Below are positions 55,691 through 63,177 of a stretch of DNA of 63,177 nucleotides, one piece after another. A program made the translations under genes and the position numbers. The DNA is from Succinivibrionaceae bacterium (GTDB lineage: Bacteria; Pseudomonadota; Gammaproteobacteria; Enterobacterales; Succinivibrionaceae), in assembly GCA_016284235.1 (NCBI GenBank), contig JAEEOK010000017.1, forward strand, positions 1-63,177, written 5' to 3'. The notes under the pieces are model-generated. The model made no database searches, was not told the DNA's origin, and saw only the letters and a program-made list of their open reading frames with translations. Within the stretch, counting starts at the first letter, position 1, and each line of letters starts with the position of its first letter.

Positions 55691-57175
55691 CTACTGACTC
55701 GAGGAATTGCCGCCCATGACCTTCGTATTTGAAAATCTGTAGGTATAAGAAACTCCATGCGGTATAAACTCAAGCACATTGGTAATCCCCCGCGGAGCAT
55801 CCTCCTTGTGGTGAGAAACAAACAAAACCTGAGTAGATCCTGAAAGCATCAGATATTCAACAAATGATTTAACAAGCAAACGGCTGACAGCATCAAGTCC
55901 CTGCAAAGGTTCATCCAGAATAAGAACCGGAGGATGCTTTACAAGTGCTCTGGCGATTAGAACGATTCTCTGCTGGCCAAAAGATAAGGACATGAAAGGA
56001 TTATTAGCCATGGTCTCCATTCCGATAACCTTAAGCCACTTATCAGCAAGAAGGAGTTTTTCATCACCGGGCATCTCATACAATCCGATCGAATCAAAAT
56101 AGCCGGAAAGAATAACATTCCTCACACTGCAGTTCACCCTGTAGGAGAGATGAAATGACGGACTCACAAAACCTATTTTTTTCTTAATATCCCAGATAGT
56201 TTCTCCAGAACCCCGCCTTATGCCAAAAAGCCTGAGTTTATTGGAGTATCCCTGCGGGTGATCTCCGGTAATGAGAGAAAGAAGAGTAGACTTGCCTGCC
56301 CCGTTCGGCCCTGTTATCTGCCAGTTTTCCCCGCGGTTTATCTTCATGCTCAGATGATTGATGATCACCTTGTCCATGTATCGGACTACTACATCCTCCA
56401 TTTCCACAAGGGGACCGTCAAAATTATATACCGGAGCATCAGACGGAGCATCCGGTACCGAAAGATTTGCCACCGCCTCGGAATTTTTCAGCTGCATAAA
56501 TTCCAAATCCGCAAGCATCTGCTGCCTTGTTCCGAATTTAATGAGTTCGCAGTCACTGATAATACCGATCTGCTGAGCAAAATCAGGTATCTCGTCGTAT
56601 CTGTTAACAATAAGTATGACAAGCCGGTTTGACTCATACAGCTCATAGAATATATCCGTCAGACTGCGACGGGTCTGAACATCAATACCATCAAAGGGGG
56701 CATCCATGATAATAACATTCTTAGCTGCAAGAATAGCCCTGGCAATCATGACTTTGCGGCCTTCACCGCTTGAAATTACATGATAAGGTAAATCAAGTAA
56801 TTTTGTTATATCAAGTCTGTCGCATAAAGCTTTTTCAACAGCGGGTGAAGCTCTGCTGACAGAGTCTATAAGCTGACGGGAAGTTATACCGTAAAGTTCA
56901 TCTTCTGAAGCATTGTCTGAATTACGCAATCTGAAATCAGATTCTATAATACTGACCTGCTTTTCAAAGGAAATCCGGGCTATATCAAGATTTACATCAA
57001 TCGAAGCTTTTCCAGAAGCCAGCACGAGTTCACGGGACAGAGCTTTTGCAAGTGACGTTTTACCTGAGCCGTTGGCACCGACAAAAGTCACACATCCAGT
57101 ATCAGGAAGTTCCAGATTATCTATAATTAAAAATTTATCCCTGGCAATAATAAATCTGCAGTTTTGGAATTTCAT
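55691..57175 (-). CDS. modF: ModF-type tandem ABC ATPase
   Basis: 494 residues with two ABC domains in one chain and no membrane part, as in E. coli ModF (490). Domain 1: GANGSGKTS (near 33), ISSGEGRKVMIARA, IIMDAPFDGID. Domain 2: TGPNGAGKST (near 290), LSFGQQRIVLIARA, LILDEPLQGLD. In domain 1 the signature is SSGEG and Walker B ends in alanine-proline (DAPF) rather than D-E-P, so that site lacks the catalytic glutamate; the same is seen in the family. Molybdate or repair roles are suggestions only. Confidence 0.88.
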   Translation of the reverse strand: MKFQNCRFIIARDKFLIIDNLELPDTGCVTFVGANGSGKTSLAKALSRELVLASGKASIDVNLDIARISFEKQVSIIESDFRLRNSDNASEDELYGITSRQLIDSVSRASPAVEKALCDRLDITKLLDLPYHVISSGEGRKVMIARAILAAKNVIIMDAPFDGIDVQTRRSLTDIFYELYESNRLVILIVNRYDEIPDFAQQIGIISDCELIKFGTRQQMLADLEFMQLKNSEAVANLSVPDAPSDAPVYNFDGPLVEMEDVVVRYMDKVIINHLSMKINRGENWQITGPNGAGKSTLLSLITGDHPQGYSNKLRLFGIRRGSGETIWDIKKKIGFVSPSFHLSYRVNCSVRNVILSGYFDSIGLYEMPGDEKLLLADKWLKVIGMETMANNPFMSLSFGQQRIVLIARALVKHPPVLILDEPLQGLDAVSRLLVKSFVEYLMLSGSTQVLFVSHHKEDAPRGITNVLEFIPHGVSYTYRFSNTKVMGGNSSSQ

Positions 57176-57322
57176 ATTGTTGCGACCACAAAAAATAGAT
57201 TACCTAGAGTATAGCATAGCAGAAGACATCAATAAAAAGACCTGACTGAATCCGATTTTAATTGTTATTGTCCACAAGCAAAAATTAAAGAAAAAGTGAT
57301 CCCCAGACAAACAGCTGACACA

Positions 57323-57360
57323 CAAAAAAACCGAAGGGAGTCGTAACTGACGACTCCCTC
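57323..57360 (-). terminator. Intrinsic terminator of the two-peptide operon
   Basis: On the minus strand GGGAGTCGT pairs perfectly with ACGACTCCC around loop CAGTT; a run of seven T follows after five bases. Confidence 0.8.
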
Positions 57361-57395
57361 TCTCCTGGTTAATAGATATTATAATCAGATGTAAA

Positions 57396-57494
57396 TTAAA
57401 TCAATTCGTATTCAAAAAAGTACTTTCTAGTATAAGGTTTGTTGAAAGTAACCTTACCGGCAGTACTTCTGCCTTTTAATAAATTCTTTAACAT
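57396..57494 (-). CDS. Micropeptide 2 (32 aa), related to micropeptide 1
   Basis: ATG at 57494 with GAGGAG eight bases upstream. It encodes 32 residues beginning MLKNLLKG and ending TRKYFFEYELI; net charge is strongly positive in the N-terminal two-thirds. The core TRKY-F-F-x-Y is shared with the peptide encoded 35 bases upstream, as are M-(F/L)-K at the start and a central G-K. No signal peptide, no cysteine. I know no named family for it. The two genes are a tandem duplication with separate ribosome binding sites in one short transcript. Candidates: regulatory micropeptide, small stress protein, or precursor peptide. No modifying enzyme is adjacent. Confidence 0.65.
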   Translation of the reverse strand: MLKNLLKGRSTAGKVTFNKPYTRKYFFEYELI

Positions 57495-57529
57495 TTTATA
57501 ATCTCCTCAAAAATCCACGACAGCAGGAA

Positions 57530-57616
57530 TTATCTAACTCTGTAAGAAAAATAATATTTTCTGGTTACAGGAGAAAACTCCTTACCACTATTTGCATTAA
57601 AAAACTTCTTAAACAT
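57530..57616 (-). CDS. Micropeptide 1 (28 aa), related to micropeptide 2
   Basis: ATG at 57616 with GAGAGG eight bases upstream. It encodes 28 residues beginning MFKKFFNANSG and ending TRKYYFSYRVR, highly basic and aromatic. It aligns with micropeptide 2 along its whole length with one short gap. The recurrence of the same core in two frames with good ribosome binding sites, with third positions diverged, is the main evidence that both are translated. First gene of the micro-operon, 34 bases after the CRP-type site. Confidence 0.65.
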   Translation of the reverse strand: MFKKFFNANSGKEFSPVTRKYYFSYRVR

Positions 57617-57649
57617 AATTATTACCTCTCATGTTTCGGATTTGAATTA

Positions 57650-57665
57650 TGTGATTCACATCACA
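57650..57665. promoter_or_regulatory. CRP-type binding site (perfect TGTGA-N6-TCACA)
   Basis: TGTGATTCACATCACA is a perfect match to the core of the CRP consensus. It covers the predicted transcription start of the micropeptide operon, which would favour repression by CRP. Confidence 0.75.
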
Positions 57666-57670
57666 TTTTT

Positions 57671-57699
57671 ATAATACACATCATCAAAAGTGTGATCAA
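57671..57699 (-). promoter_or_regulatory. sigma70 promoter of the micropeptide operon
   Basis: Minus strand TTGATC, 17-base spacer, TATTAT. Predicted start near 57664, giving a leader of about 48 bases before micropeptide 1. A partial second CRP half-site (TGATCACA) overlaps the -35. Confidence 0.65.
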
Positions 57700-58072
57700 G
57701 TTAAAACTTTTGATTTTGAATTTGATTTAACAATAATCAGTCAGATTGATTAAATAATATACAGTTATCCATCTATTTTCGAATTAAACAGGCTCGTTTG
57801 AAACCAAATACTCTAAAAACCATGATTTTCCCGATATTTTTCCGGATTTATTAATACTTTTTAAACAGATGAATCATCAAAAAAACAGAAAATCAAAAAG
57901 ACCGGATAATTCAATAATAAACAGCCTGTAACCGCCGGCATTGCCAATCCTGGCTGCAGAACACCTAAAACTTAGAGAAACTAAATGAATATCAGTCTTG
58001 AACGACATCATAATGACGTATAAAATCTGACTCATCTCAATAAAAAAACAAGAATATATATATATCCATTGT
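57700..58072. other. AT-rich intergenic region upstream of rdgB
   Basis: About 370 bases, very AT-rich, no supportable gene. A 12-codon frame at 57984 has no merit. Holds the upstream flank of both the leftward micropeptide promoter and the rightward rdgB promoter. Confidence 0.45.
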
Positions 58073-58088
58073 TATCATCCGGATGATA
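58073..58088. repeat. 16-bp perfect palindrome upstream of rdgB
   Basis: TATCATCCGGATGATA lies 19 bases before the rdgB start, just upstream of its ribosome binding site. It could be an operator. Confidence 0.7.
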
Positions 58089-58106
58089 GTAAACCCAGAG
58101 GAAAAA

Positions 58107-58709
58107 ATGAAAGAAATAGTACTTGCAACAGGAAATATGCACAAAGTCAAAGAAATCAACGCAATGCTAAGCACTATAGGAATAAGTGTATCACCGCAAA
58201 ACAAGTACAATGTAACCGAAGCGGAGGAAACCGGGACAACTTTTGTAGAAAATGCCATTATCAAAGCTCGAAATGCAAGTAAGCAAACCGGACTGCCGGC
58301 AATTGCAGATGACTCAGGCATAGAGGTGGATGCGCTTATGGGAGAACCCGGTGTCTACTCGTCACGTTACTATGGTCCGGGTGCAAATGATGAAAAGAAT
58401 CTCTTAAAACTGATTGAAAATATCAGAAACGTACCTCAGGAGAAAAGAACATGCAGATACTGGTGTGTAATGGTGTACATGAGTCACTTCAGAAGTCCGA
58501 CTCCAATCATTTGTCAGGCATCATGGGAGGGTTATCTTATTGACAAGCCCAGAGGAACAAACGGATTCGGATATGATCCTATTTTTCTGCTTCCGGATGA
58601 ATCACTAACAGCTGCAGAGATATCCATGGAAAGAAAAAATTCACTAAGTCACAGGGCCAAGGCTCTGAAAATGCTTCTTGAACACCTTAGACCTGTATAC
58701 GAAAAATGA
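58107..58709 (+). CDS. rdgB: dITP/XTP pyrophosphatase
   Basis: Ham1/RdgB house-cleaning NTPase that removes inosine and xanthosine triphosphates. 200 residues from the ATG at 58107, with GAGG seven bases upstream; the frame also opens 24 bases earlier without support. Motifs: VLATGNMHKVKEI, ADDSGIEVDAL, PGVYSSRYYG, GTNGFGYDPIF and SHRAKAL. ATGA overlap with hemW. Confidence 0.96.
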   Translation: MKEIVLATGNMHKVKEINAMLSTIGISVSPQNKYNVTEAEETGTTFVENAIIKARNASKQTGLPAIADDSGIEVDALMGEPGVYSSRYYGPGANDEKNLLKLIENIRNVPQEKRTCRYWCVMVYMSHFRSPTPIICQASWEGYLIDKPRGTNGFGYDPIFLLPDESLTAAEISMERKNSLSHRAKALKMLLEHLRPVYEK

Positions 58710-59851
58710 AAAAGGCAAGTTCCCTGTACATCCATATGCCGTGGTGTCTGAGAAAATGTCCGTACTGCGACTTCAACTCCTACGGAACATCAAGAATTCT
58801 CATTCCGCAGGAAAAGTATGTGGATGCTCTACTGAGGAATTTGACGGCAATGTCCGACGCATATCATCCTGATGAATTGAAAACCATTTTCATAGGAGGC
58901 GGGACACCGTCACTATTCGATCCTGTGATTATAAATAAACTCTTCGAAGGGATTGAACAGCTCATTCATATTGAAACCGATGCTGAAATAACAATGGAAA
59001 TCAATCCAGGAACGGCCGATAGGAAACAGCTTGAGGCTCTCGGCGGGATAATAAACAGAATAAGTTTCGGAGTTCAGAGTCTTAATGACAGATATTTAAA
59101 AAGTCTCCGCAGAATCCATAGTGCGAATGATGCACTCAGCATAATTAAAACTGCCCGCAGTCTTAATTTCAGGAATATAAATATGGATATTATGTACGGT
59201 CTGCCGGGACAAACTATTTCCGACTGCATTGAAGATCTGGAAAGGTCTTTGGCTATAGAGCCGGATCATATCTCATGGTATGAACTTACAATCGAGGATG
59301 ATACTGAATTCGGACGTAATCCCCCGCAAAACCTGCCCAACAGCGATCTTCTCGCAGATATGTCAGAAGCAGGCATAGAAAAACTCAGAAATGCGGGATA
59401 TGAACGATATGAAATATCAAACTACTGCCGTGACGGCAAAAAATGCAGACACAATCTGATCTACTGGAATTTTGATGATTATCTCGGTATCGGTGCGGGA
59501 GCTCACGCAAAAGTATCAGATCAAGAAACCAAACGAATCTACAGAATCGCCCAGCCGCTAAAACCAGATGAATATATGAGAAGCTGCAATTTCATTGAAA
59601 ACGCAGAGCTTGTAAGCAAGTCAGATATTCCTTTTCAATATTTTTTAAACCGAGCCAGGCTGATGGATAACAGACTGGAACTAACAGATATAGTCGAACA
59701 TACATTTTTATCTCCGGTTGAAGTATCAGATATTCTCAAATCAATGGAAAAAGAAAATTATGTAGAAAGGAGCAGCGGCGGTATGTACAGAATTACAGAT
59801 AAAGGATATCTGTACAACAACGACATGCTCATATCTCTGCTTCCGGACTGA
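58706..59851 (+). CDS. hemW: Heme chaperone / radical SAM protein HemW
   Basis: 381 residues. Starts SLYIHMPWCLRKCPYCDFNSYG, with the radical-SAM cluster C-x3-C-x2-C, then GGGTPSLF, EINPGT, ISFGVQSLND and YEISNYC. The C-x2-C motif (CPYCDF) followed by N is as in HemW rather than the coproporphyrinogen dehydrogenase HemN. Adjacent to rdgB as in E. coli. A terminator directly follows the stop. Confidence 0.95.
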   Translation: MKKASSLYIHMPWCLRKCPYCDFNSYGTSRILIPQEKYVDALLRNLTAMSDAYHPDELKTIFIGGGTPSLFDPVIINKLFEGIEQLIHIETDAEITMEINPGTADRKQLEALGGIINRISFGVQSLNDRYLKSLRRIHSANDALSIIKTARSLNFRNINMDIMYGLPGQTISDCIEDLERSLAIEPDHISWYELTIEDDTEFGRNPPQNLPNSDLLADMSEAGIEKLRNAGYERYEISNYCRDGKKCRHNLIYWNFDDYLGIGAGAHAKVSDQETKRIYRIAQPLKPDEYMRSCNFIENAELVSKSDIPFQYFLNRARLMDNRLELTDIVEHTFLSPVEVSDILKSMEKENYVERSSGGMYRITDKGYLYNNDMLISLLPD

Positions 59852-59882
59852 TCAACTGTTTAAGCAGCTAAACTTGATTTTT
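59851..59882 (+). terminator. Intrinsic terminator of rdgB-hemW
   Basis: ATCAA..GTTTA / TAAAC..TTGAT stem with a small bulge and loop AGCAGC, followed by TTTT. Confidence 0.75.
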
Positions 59883-59917
59883 CTGCATTTCTAAAAAAGT
59901 GATACAGATCAAAAACA

Positions 59918-59946
59918 TTGCTACAAAATGGATAATGTAATATAAT
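59918..59946 (+). promoter_or_regulatory. sigma70 promoter of the 107-residue gene
   Basis: TTGCTA, 17-base spacer, perfect TATAAT; start near 59953. A loose CRP-like sequence (GTGATACAGATCA) lies about 47 bases upstream of the start. Confidence 0.75.
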
Positions 59947-59984
59947 CAACCCAACTTTTTACAGACTATCAGGCGAAAAAAAAA

Positions 59985-60308
59985 ATGAGAGTAAGATTCG
60001 TAGCGAACAATGTTGCCCTTAAAGCGTTTGAACAGAAAAATGCTATTATTGAAGCAGGTGACAACAAAAATACTTTACAGGCTGTTGATGCATATATCAA
60101 CTGGTTCACCGGTGAAATCAAGTCACTTGACAACTGGAAAGCTTTTCTTCCTGTTCATGAAAATTTCGATACATTTCTCAAGGAGAAACTTAGGCCTGTC
60201 CAGTTAAAAGATGCATATACCTGGGAATGCACTGGTGCTGATTCAAATGAGCAGATGGAGCGTATCAATTCCTTCCTTGTTCAGTACAATGCTGCAGCAC
60301 TTGATTAA
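59985..60308 (+). CDS. Orphan 107-residue protein, function unknown
   Basis: A cytosolic protein, neither strongly basic nor membrane-bound. The N-terminal 30 residues are beta-like (MRVRFVANNVALKAFEQ), the middle helical with several tryptophans and aromatic residues (AYINWFTGEI, LDNWKAF, TWECTGAD). No family recognised. It has its own strong promoter and terminator, so it is a real, probably well expressed, single-gene unit. An A-rich stretch with weak AGG lies before the ATG. Confidence 0.75.
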   Translation: MRVRFVANNVALKAFEQKNAIIEAGDNKNTLQAVDAYINWFTGEIKSLDNWKAFLPVHENFDTFLKEKLRPVQLKDAYTWECTGADSNEQMERINSFLVQYNAAALD

Positions 60309-60326
60309 TTACTGAATTTAGTCACT

Positions 60327-60361
60327 CAAAAAAAGATCGTATTTTTTGCGATCTTTTTTTT
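60327..60361. terminator. Bidirectional intrinsic terminator
   Basis: AAAAAAAGATCG / CGATCTTTTTTT stem. Works rightward for the 107-residue gene and leftward for srmB, because A and T runs flank both sides. Confidence 0.85.
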
Positions 60362-60494
60362 CAATTCCGGGTTCAGATAAAAGCTGTCAAACCGGGCAGT
60401 TAAATGCAACCCTCCAGAACTAATCAAAACCTGGCTTACAAATGCAAACTGCAGCATAAAGCTGATTACCAGACTTTCTGCTGAACAGTCTACA

Positions 60495-61787
60495 TTATCC
60501 GGCAGAGGAAGGGCTGTTTTTCGGGGTCTTCTTACTCTGAAAATCCGGACGTCCCTTGTTTAACGTGTCTCTTTTACGATTTTTAACCTTTTTGCGAACA
60601 ACCTTTTTCTCATCCTTCTTTTTCTTCTTTGTAAACTGAGGAATTCTGGTGACAGGTCTTAATTCGTCAAATACACGCCTTTCTATTTTCTCTCCGGTAT
60701 ACCGCTCAAATTTTGAAACTTTGAGATAATCATGAGCCTCTACCAGATTTATCGCCACACCTTTTTTTCCGGCTCTTGCCGTTCTGCCGATACGATGAAC
60801 ATAGACATCTGCAGAATACGGAAGATCATAATTGATTACATGACTGATATCTGGGACATCCAAACCTCTTGAAGCAACGTCTGTTGCAACGAGAAGAGAA
60901 ATCTCACCATTTGAAAAACTCTCAAAAGCCTTTATTCTCTTATCCTGCTCCATTTCACCCTGAAGATACGCGGCTTTTATACCTTTTCCGTCCAAAAAAG
61001 ATCTTAATTTAGCCATCTGTTCGCGGCTTTTTACAAAAACAAGGGTCTTTGAAAGTTCTTCCTGGCGGAGAATATGTTCAAGCAGCCTATTCTTATGATC
61101 CAGATCATCTGCATAATAAAAATACTGCGGAATTTTTCTTTTCTCAGATCTGGGAGACTGAGAATTAATTCGTACAGGATCATTTAAAACAGCAGATGCA
61201 AATTTTTCCAATCCAATACCTTCAAGCGTAGCTGAAAAAAGCATTGTCTGCTTGCGTCTTGATGTTGCATCGGATATTTTTCCTACATCATCGATAAAAC
61301 CCATGTCCAGCATTCGATCAGCTTCATCAATTACGAGGATCTCAATTGTGCTGCCGAGAAAGGCCCTGTTTCTAACATATTCCATCAGTCTGCCAGGGGT
61401 CGCTACAATAATATCCACACCCGCAGCAAACGACTGCTCCTGATGTTCATATCCCACTCCGCCGATAATATACTCTATAGAAAAATTACAGTGAGAGGAA
61501 AGCTGTTTTGCATTTTCCCCTATCTGAATGGCAAGTTCCCTTGTAGGAGTAAGAATTAAAATTCTGGCACCATCACGCTTTCTTCTTGGAAAATCAATAA
61601 GATGCTGAAGACACGGGAGCAGAAAGGCGGCACTTTTGCCGGTACCGGTAGGTGCGCCTGCCATGATGTCCCTGCCCATCAGTGCTTCAGGAATAGCTTC
61701 ACTCTGAACCGTGGTCGGTTTTTTAAATCCTGCATCAGAAACAGCTGCAAGCAAAGCATCATCAAGATCAAAATCTTCAAACTGCAT
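60495..61787 (-). CDS. srmB: DEAD-box RNA helicase SrmB
   Basis: Assists early 50S assembly. 430 residues (E. coli 444). Helicase motifs: Q motif GFKKPTTVQSEAIP, APTGTGKS (I), PTRELAIQ (Ia), ATPGRLMEY (Ib), IDEADRMLDMGF (II), LFSATLEG (III), VATDVASRGLDVPD (V), HRIGRTARAG (VI), and a basic C-terminal tail. GF-x-x-PT, TLEG and the VRIN/DELRP context are SrmB-like rather than RhlE or RhlB. Divergent from trmN6 as in E. coli. Confidence 0.93.
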   Translation of the reverse strand: MQFEDFDLDDALLAAVSDAGFKKPTTVQSEAIPEALMGRDIMAGAPTGTGKSAAFLLPCLQHLIDFPRRKRDGARILILTPTRELAIQIGENAKQLSSHCNFSIEYIIGGVGYEHQEQSFAAGVDIIVATPGRLMEYVRNRAFLGSTIEILVIDEADRMLDMGFIDDVGKISDATSRRKQTMLFSATLEGIGLEKFASAVLNDPVRINSQSPRSEKRKIPQYFYYADDLDHKNRLLEHILRQEELSKTLVFVKSREQMAKLRSFLDGKGIKAAYLQGEMEQDKRIKAFESFSNGEISLLVATDVASRGLDVPDISHVINYDLPYSADVYVHRIGRTARAGKKGVAINLVEAHDYLKVSKFERYTGEKIERRVFDELRPVTRIPQFTKKKKKDEKKVVRKKVKNRKRDTLNKGRPDFQSKKTPKNSPSSAG

Positions 61788-62109
61788 TTAGGTATCTCAA
61801 CAAAAAAATCAAAAACAGAAAAGATGATCTGCCTTAATATACAGAAATCAGCAGATTACCGACTAAAAAAGCAGAAGAATAGAAAATCCAATTAAGAAGT
61901 ACCATATTCTAAATATGTTAAAATGGCGTCGAACAGGCTGACTGCAAAACTGAACAGTTTCCATTTTCTGCTTTGTAACACAGTTTATACAATGCATCAA
62001 GAAAAATCAGTCATTACAAATCAGCAAGACCTATTCACACATTTTGCAACACGCAAACACAATAGTCTATTAGAATTTATAGCATTACAAAAACTTTTCA
62101 GGAATAGAA

Positions 62110-62895
62110 ATGTCAAACAGTTTCTTTCAGTTTCAAAAGTTTATAATAAGGCAGGACCGGTGTGCCATGAAGGTTGGTACCGACAGCATTATTCTGGGTT
62201 GCCTCACAAACCCAGAAAATGCATCCCATATTCTTGATGTGGGAACCGGTACCGGTCTGCTTGCTCTAATGATGGCGCACAAAACCAAAGCTTCGATAGA
62301 TGCAATAGAAATTGTCACAGAAGCGGCAGAGCAGGCAAAGCAAAATGTCAGAGAAAATCACATGGATTCAAGGATTCGTGTCATAAACGGAGATTTCAGA
62401 GACTTTACAAGCGGCAAAAAATACGATCTTATAATTTCAAATCCGCCATATTATTCAAGCGGACCGGATTCCATCGAAAGATGCCGCAGAATATCACGCT
62501 ACACTTCTGAACTTTCACATACCGATTTTTTCCGTAAAGCAGCAGAAATACTGTCACCCGGAGGATCAATCGCTGTATGCCTGCCCTACAATATAGAAAA
62601 CAAAGTATTCAGCATTATTGAAAATAACAATATGTACGTTAACCTGGTAGTAAACGTCAAAAACTCGGTCCGTAATGATTTCTATCTCTCCGTTATATTT
62701 TCATCCTTCATTCAACGATCTCCTCATCCTGAAACCAGAGAACTGACAATAAGGGAAAGCAACGGCGAATATACGGAAGTTTACAGAAAACTTACATCAG
62801 ATCTGTTTCTTTCCCCTGAACAGAAAATTGAATTGAAACTAAAGAAAACATTCTCCCGGCCTGTCACGCCTGTCACGCCGGAAGAAAAAATCTGA
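62110..62895 (+). CDS. trmN6: tRNA1(Val) (adenine37-N6)-methyltransferase TrmN6
   Basis: 261 residues. Begins FFQFQKFIIRQDRCAMKVGTDS, close to the family start. SAM site ILDVGTGTGLLAL and the N6-adenine methylase NPPYY motif in SNPPYYSSG. Near the end a 9-bp repeat (CCTGTCACG twice) encodes a P-V-T repeat. GGAA precedes the start. Confidence 0.92.
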   Translation: MSNSFFQFQKFIIRQDRCAMKVGTDSIILGCLTNPENASHILDVGTGTGLLALMMAHKTKASIDAIEIVTEAAEQAKQNVRENHMDSRIRVINGDFRDFTSGKKYDLIISNPPYYSSGPDSIERCRRISRYTSELSHTDFFRKAAEILSPGGSIAVCLPYNIENKVFSIIENNNMYVNLVVNVKNSVRNDFYLSVIFSSFIQRSPHPETRELTIRESNGEYTEVYRKLTSDLFLSPEQKIELKLKKTFSRPVTPVTPEEKI

Positions 62896-63027
62896 TTACA
62901 CCTGATATGCAGCAAAAGTTTCAACCGCAAAAATGAGGAAGATACTGCACCCAGTAGCTGAGTTGGACATTTCATCTTAATAACAATCACCGGTTCCCGA
63001 GAGTTTTGTGTCTACAACTTTTTCACA

Positions 63028-63177
63028 ATGGAACAAAGCATAGTGAAGCACGTTCGTTTAATTCGCATTGGAGCCGCTCATATCCGAGCCAATCTCTTCT
63101 CAGACAGAAAGAAGGAATCAATTAGGATTAATCGTTACTGCACAAATTCTATGTTCAATGAAGTCCCCGTACTATCA
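63028..63177 (+). CDS. Possible partial gene at the right edge
   Basis: The frame from an ATG at 63028 is open for 50 codons to the end of the window (MEQSIVKHVRLIRIG..., basic). There is no clear ribosome binding site and no family recognised. It could be the start of a gene that continues outside or chance. Confidence 0.25.
   Translation, partial: MEQSIVKHVRLIRIGAAHIRANLFSDRKKESIRINRYCTNSMFNEVPVLS

Noticed and set aside
57396-57616. Micropeptides as classic transcription-attenuation leader peptides for modF
   Set aside because: The terminator lies after both peptides and no alternative antiterminator pairing or run of a regulatory codon is visible; two related peptides are not expected for attenuation.
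57396-59851. hemW as a radical-SAM maturase for the micropeptides
   Set aside because: HemW is divergently placed, coupled to rdgB, and has its own conserved role and genomic partner.
61923-62237. 104-codon plus-strand frame overlapping the start of trmN6
   Set aside because: It overlaps the conserved start of TrmN6 in another frame, has no ribosome binding site and no protein family features.
62856-62880. CCTGTCACG direct repeat at the end of trmN6
   Set aside because: It lies within the coding frame and only duplicates three residues; no sign of a mobile-element target duplication.
1-63177. CRISPR array
   Set aside because: No regularly spaced direct repeats of 24-40 bases were seen; the only tandem repeats are the short ones listed.

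Overview
The window reads as chromosomal DNA from a gammaproteobacterium. Gene content and order match the enterobacterial core closely: mutH divergent from rppH-ptsP-thyA; rpsP-rimM-trmD-rplS next to ffh and corB; ygiF beside glnE; miaB-ybeZ-ybeY-ybeX-lnt; leuS-lptE-holA-nadD; rlmH-mrdA-mrdB-mltB-rlpA-dacA-ybeD; srmB divergent from trmN6. The moderate GC, the AT-rich spacers and the loss of several usual neighbours (lgt, rsfS, lipB, ptsN/rpoN) suggest a host-associated anaerobe such as a Succinivibrionaceae relative. That placement is inference, because the window has no rRNA.

Layout. Positions 1-4200 are a decayed accessory region: an ISAs1-type transposase fragment, a frameshifted sugar-transferase-like gene, a Ser/Thr kinase, and remnants of a zinc ribbon and a DUF1016 gene. 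Positions 4200-9900 hold an RlmD-family methyltransferase, rapZ, hpf, ugd, sdhE and thyA. Positions 9900-13600 hold ptsP, rppH and mutH. A highly organised single-gene unit at 14.1 kb encodes a small CBM48-like protein with a lysine-rich tail. Positions 14.7-19.9 kb carry the rpsP operon, corB and ffh. Positions 20-26.8 kb carry a large membrane sulfatase-fold transferase, glnE and a short ygiF. Three tRNA genes (Gln-Met-Gln) sit at 27.8-28.1 kb behind a strong promoter. A degenerate ATPase-like protein follows, then tRNA modification, ribosome biogenesis and lipoprotein maturation genes (30.1-35.6 kb), a diguanylate cyclase and an L,D-transpeptidase, and then the long leuS and rlmH operons for translation, LPS transport, NAD synthesis and cell-wall elongation.

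A three-gene glycosylation cassette (GT2 transferase, small EamA-type flippase-like protein, GT-C transferase) lies between nadD and rlmH, where rsfS would be expected. The right end holds sanA, a small lipoprotein, modF, a two-peptide micro-operon, rdgB, hemW, an orphan 107-residue protein, srmB and trmN6.

The best candidate for something undescribed is the micro-operon at 57.3-57.7 kb. Two tiny, related peptides (28 and 32 residues, both with a TRKY-aromatic-F-x-Y core) have good ribosome binding sites, a perfect CRP-type palindrome, a recognisable sigma70 promoter and an intrinsic terminator. Other points of note are the Gtr-like cassette, a near-identical 31-bp promoter element before leuS and rlmH, the pseudo-ATPase, and two orphan small proteins in their own transcription units.
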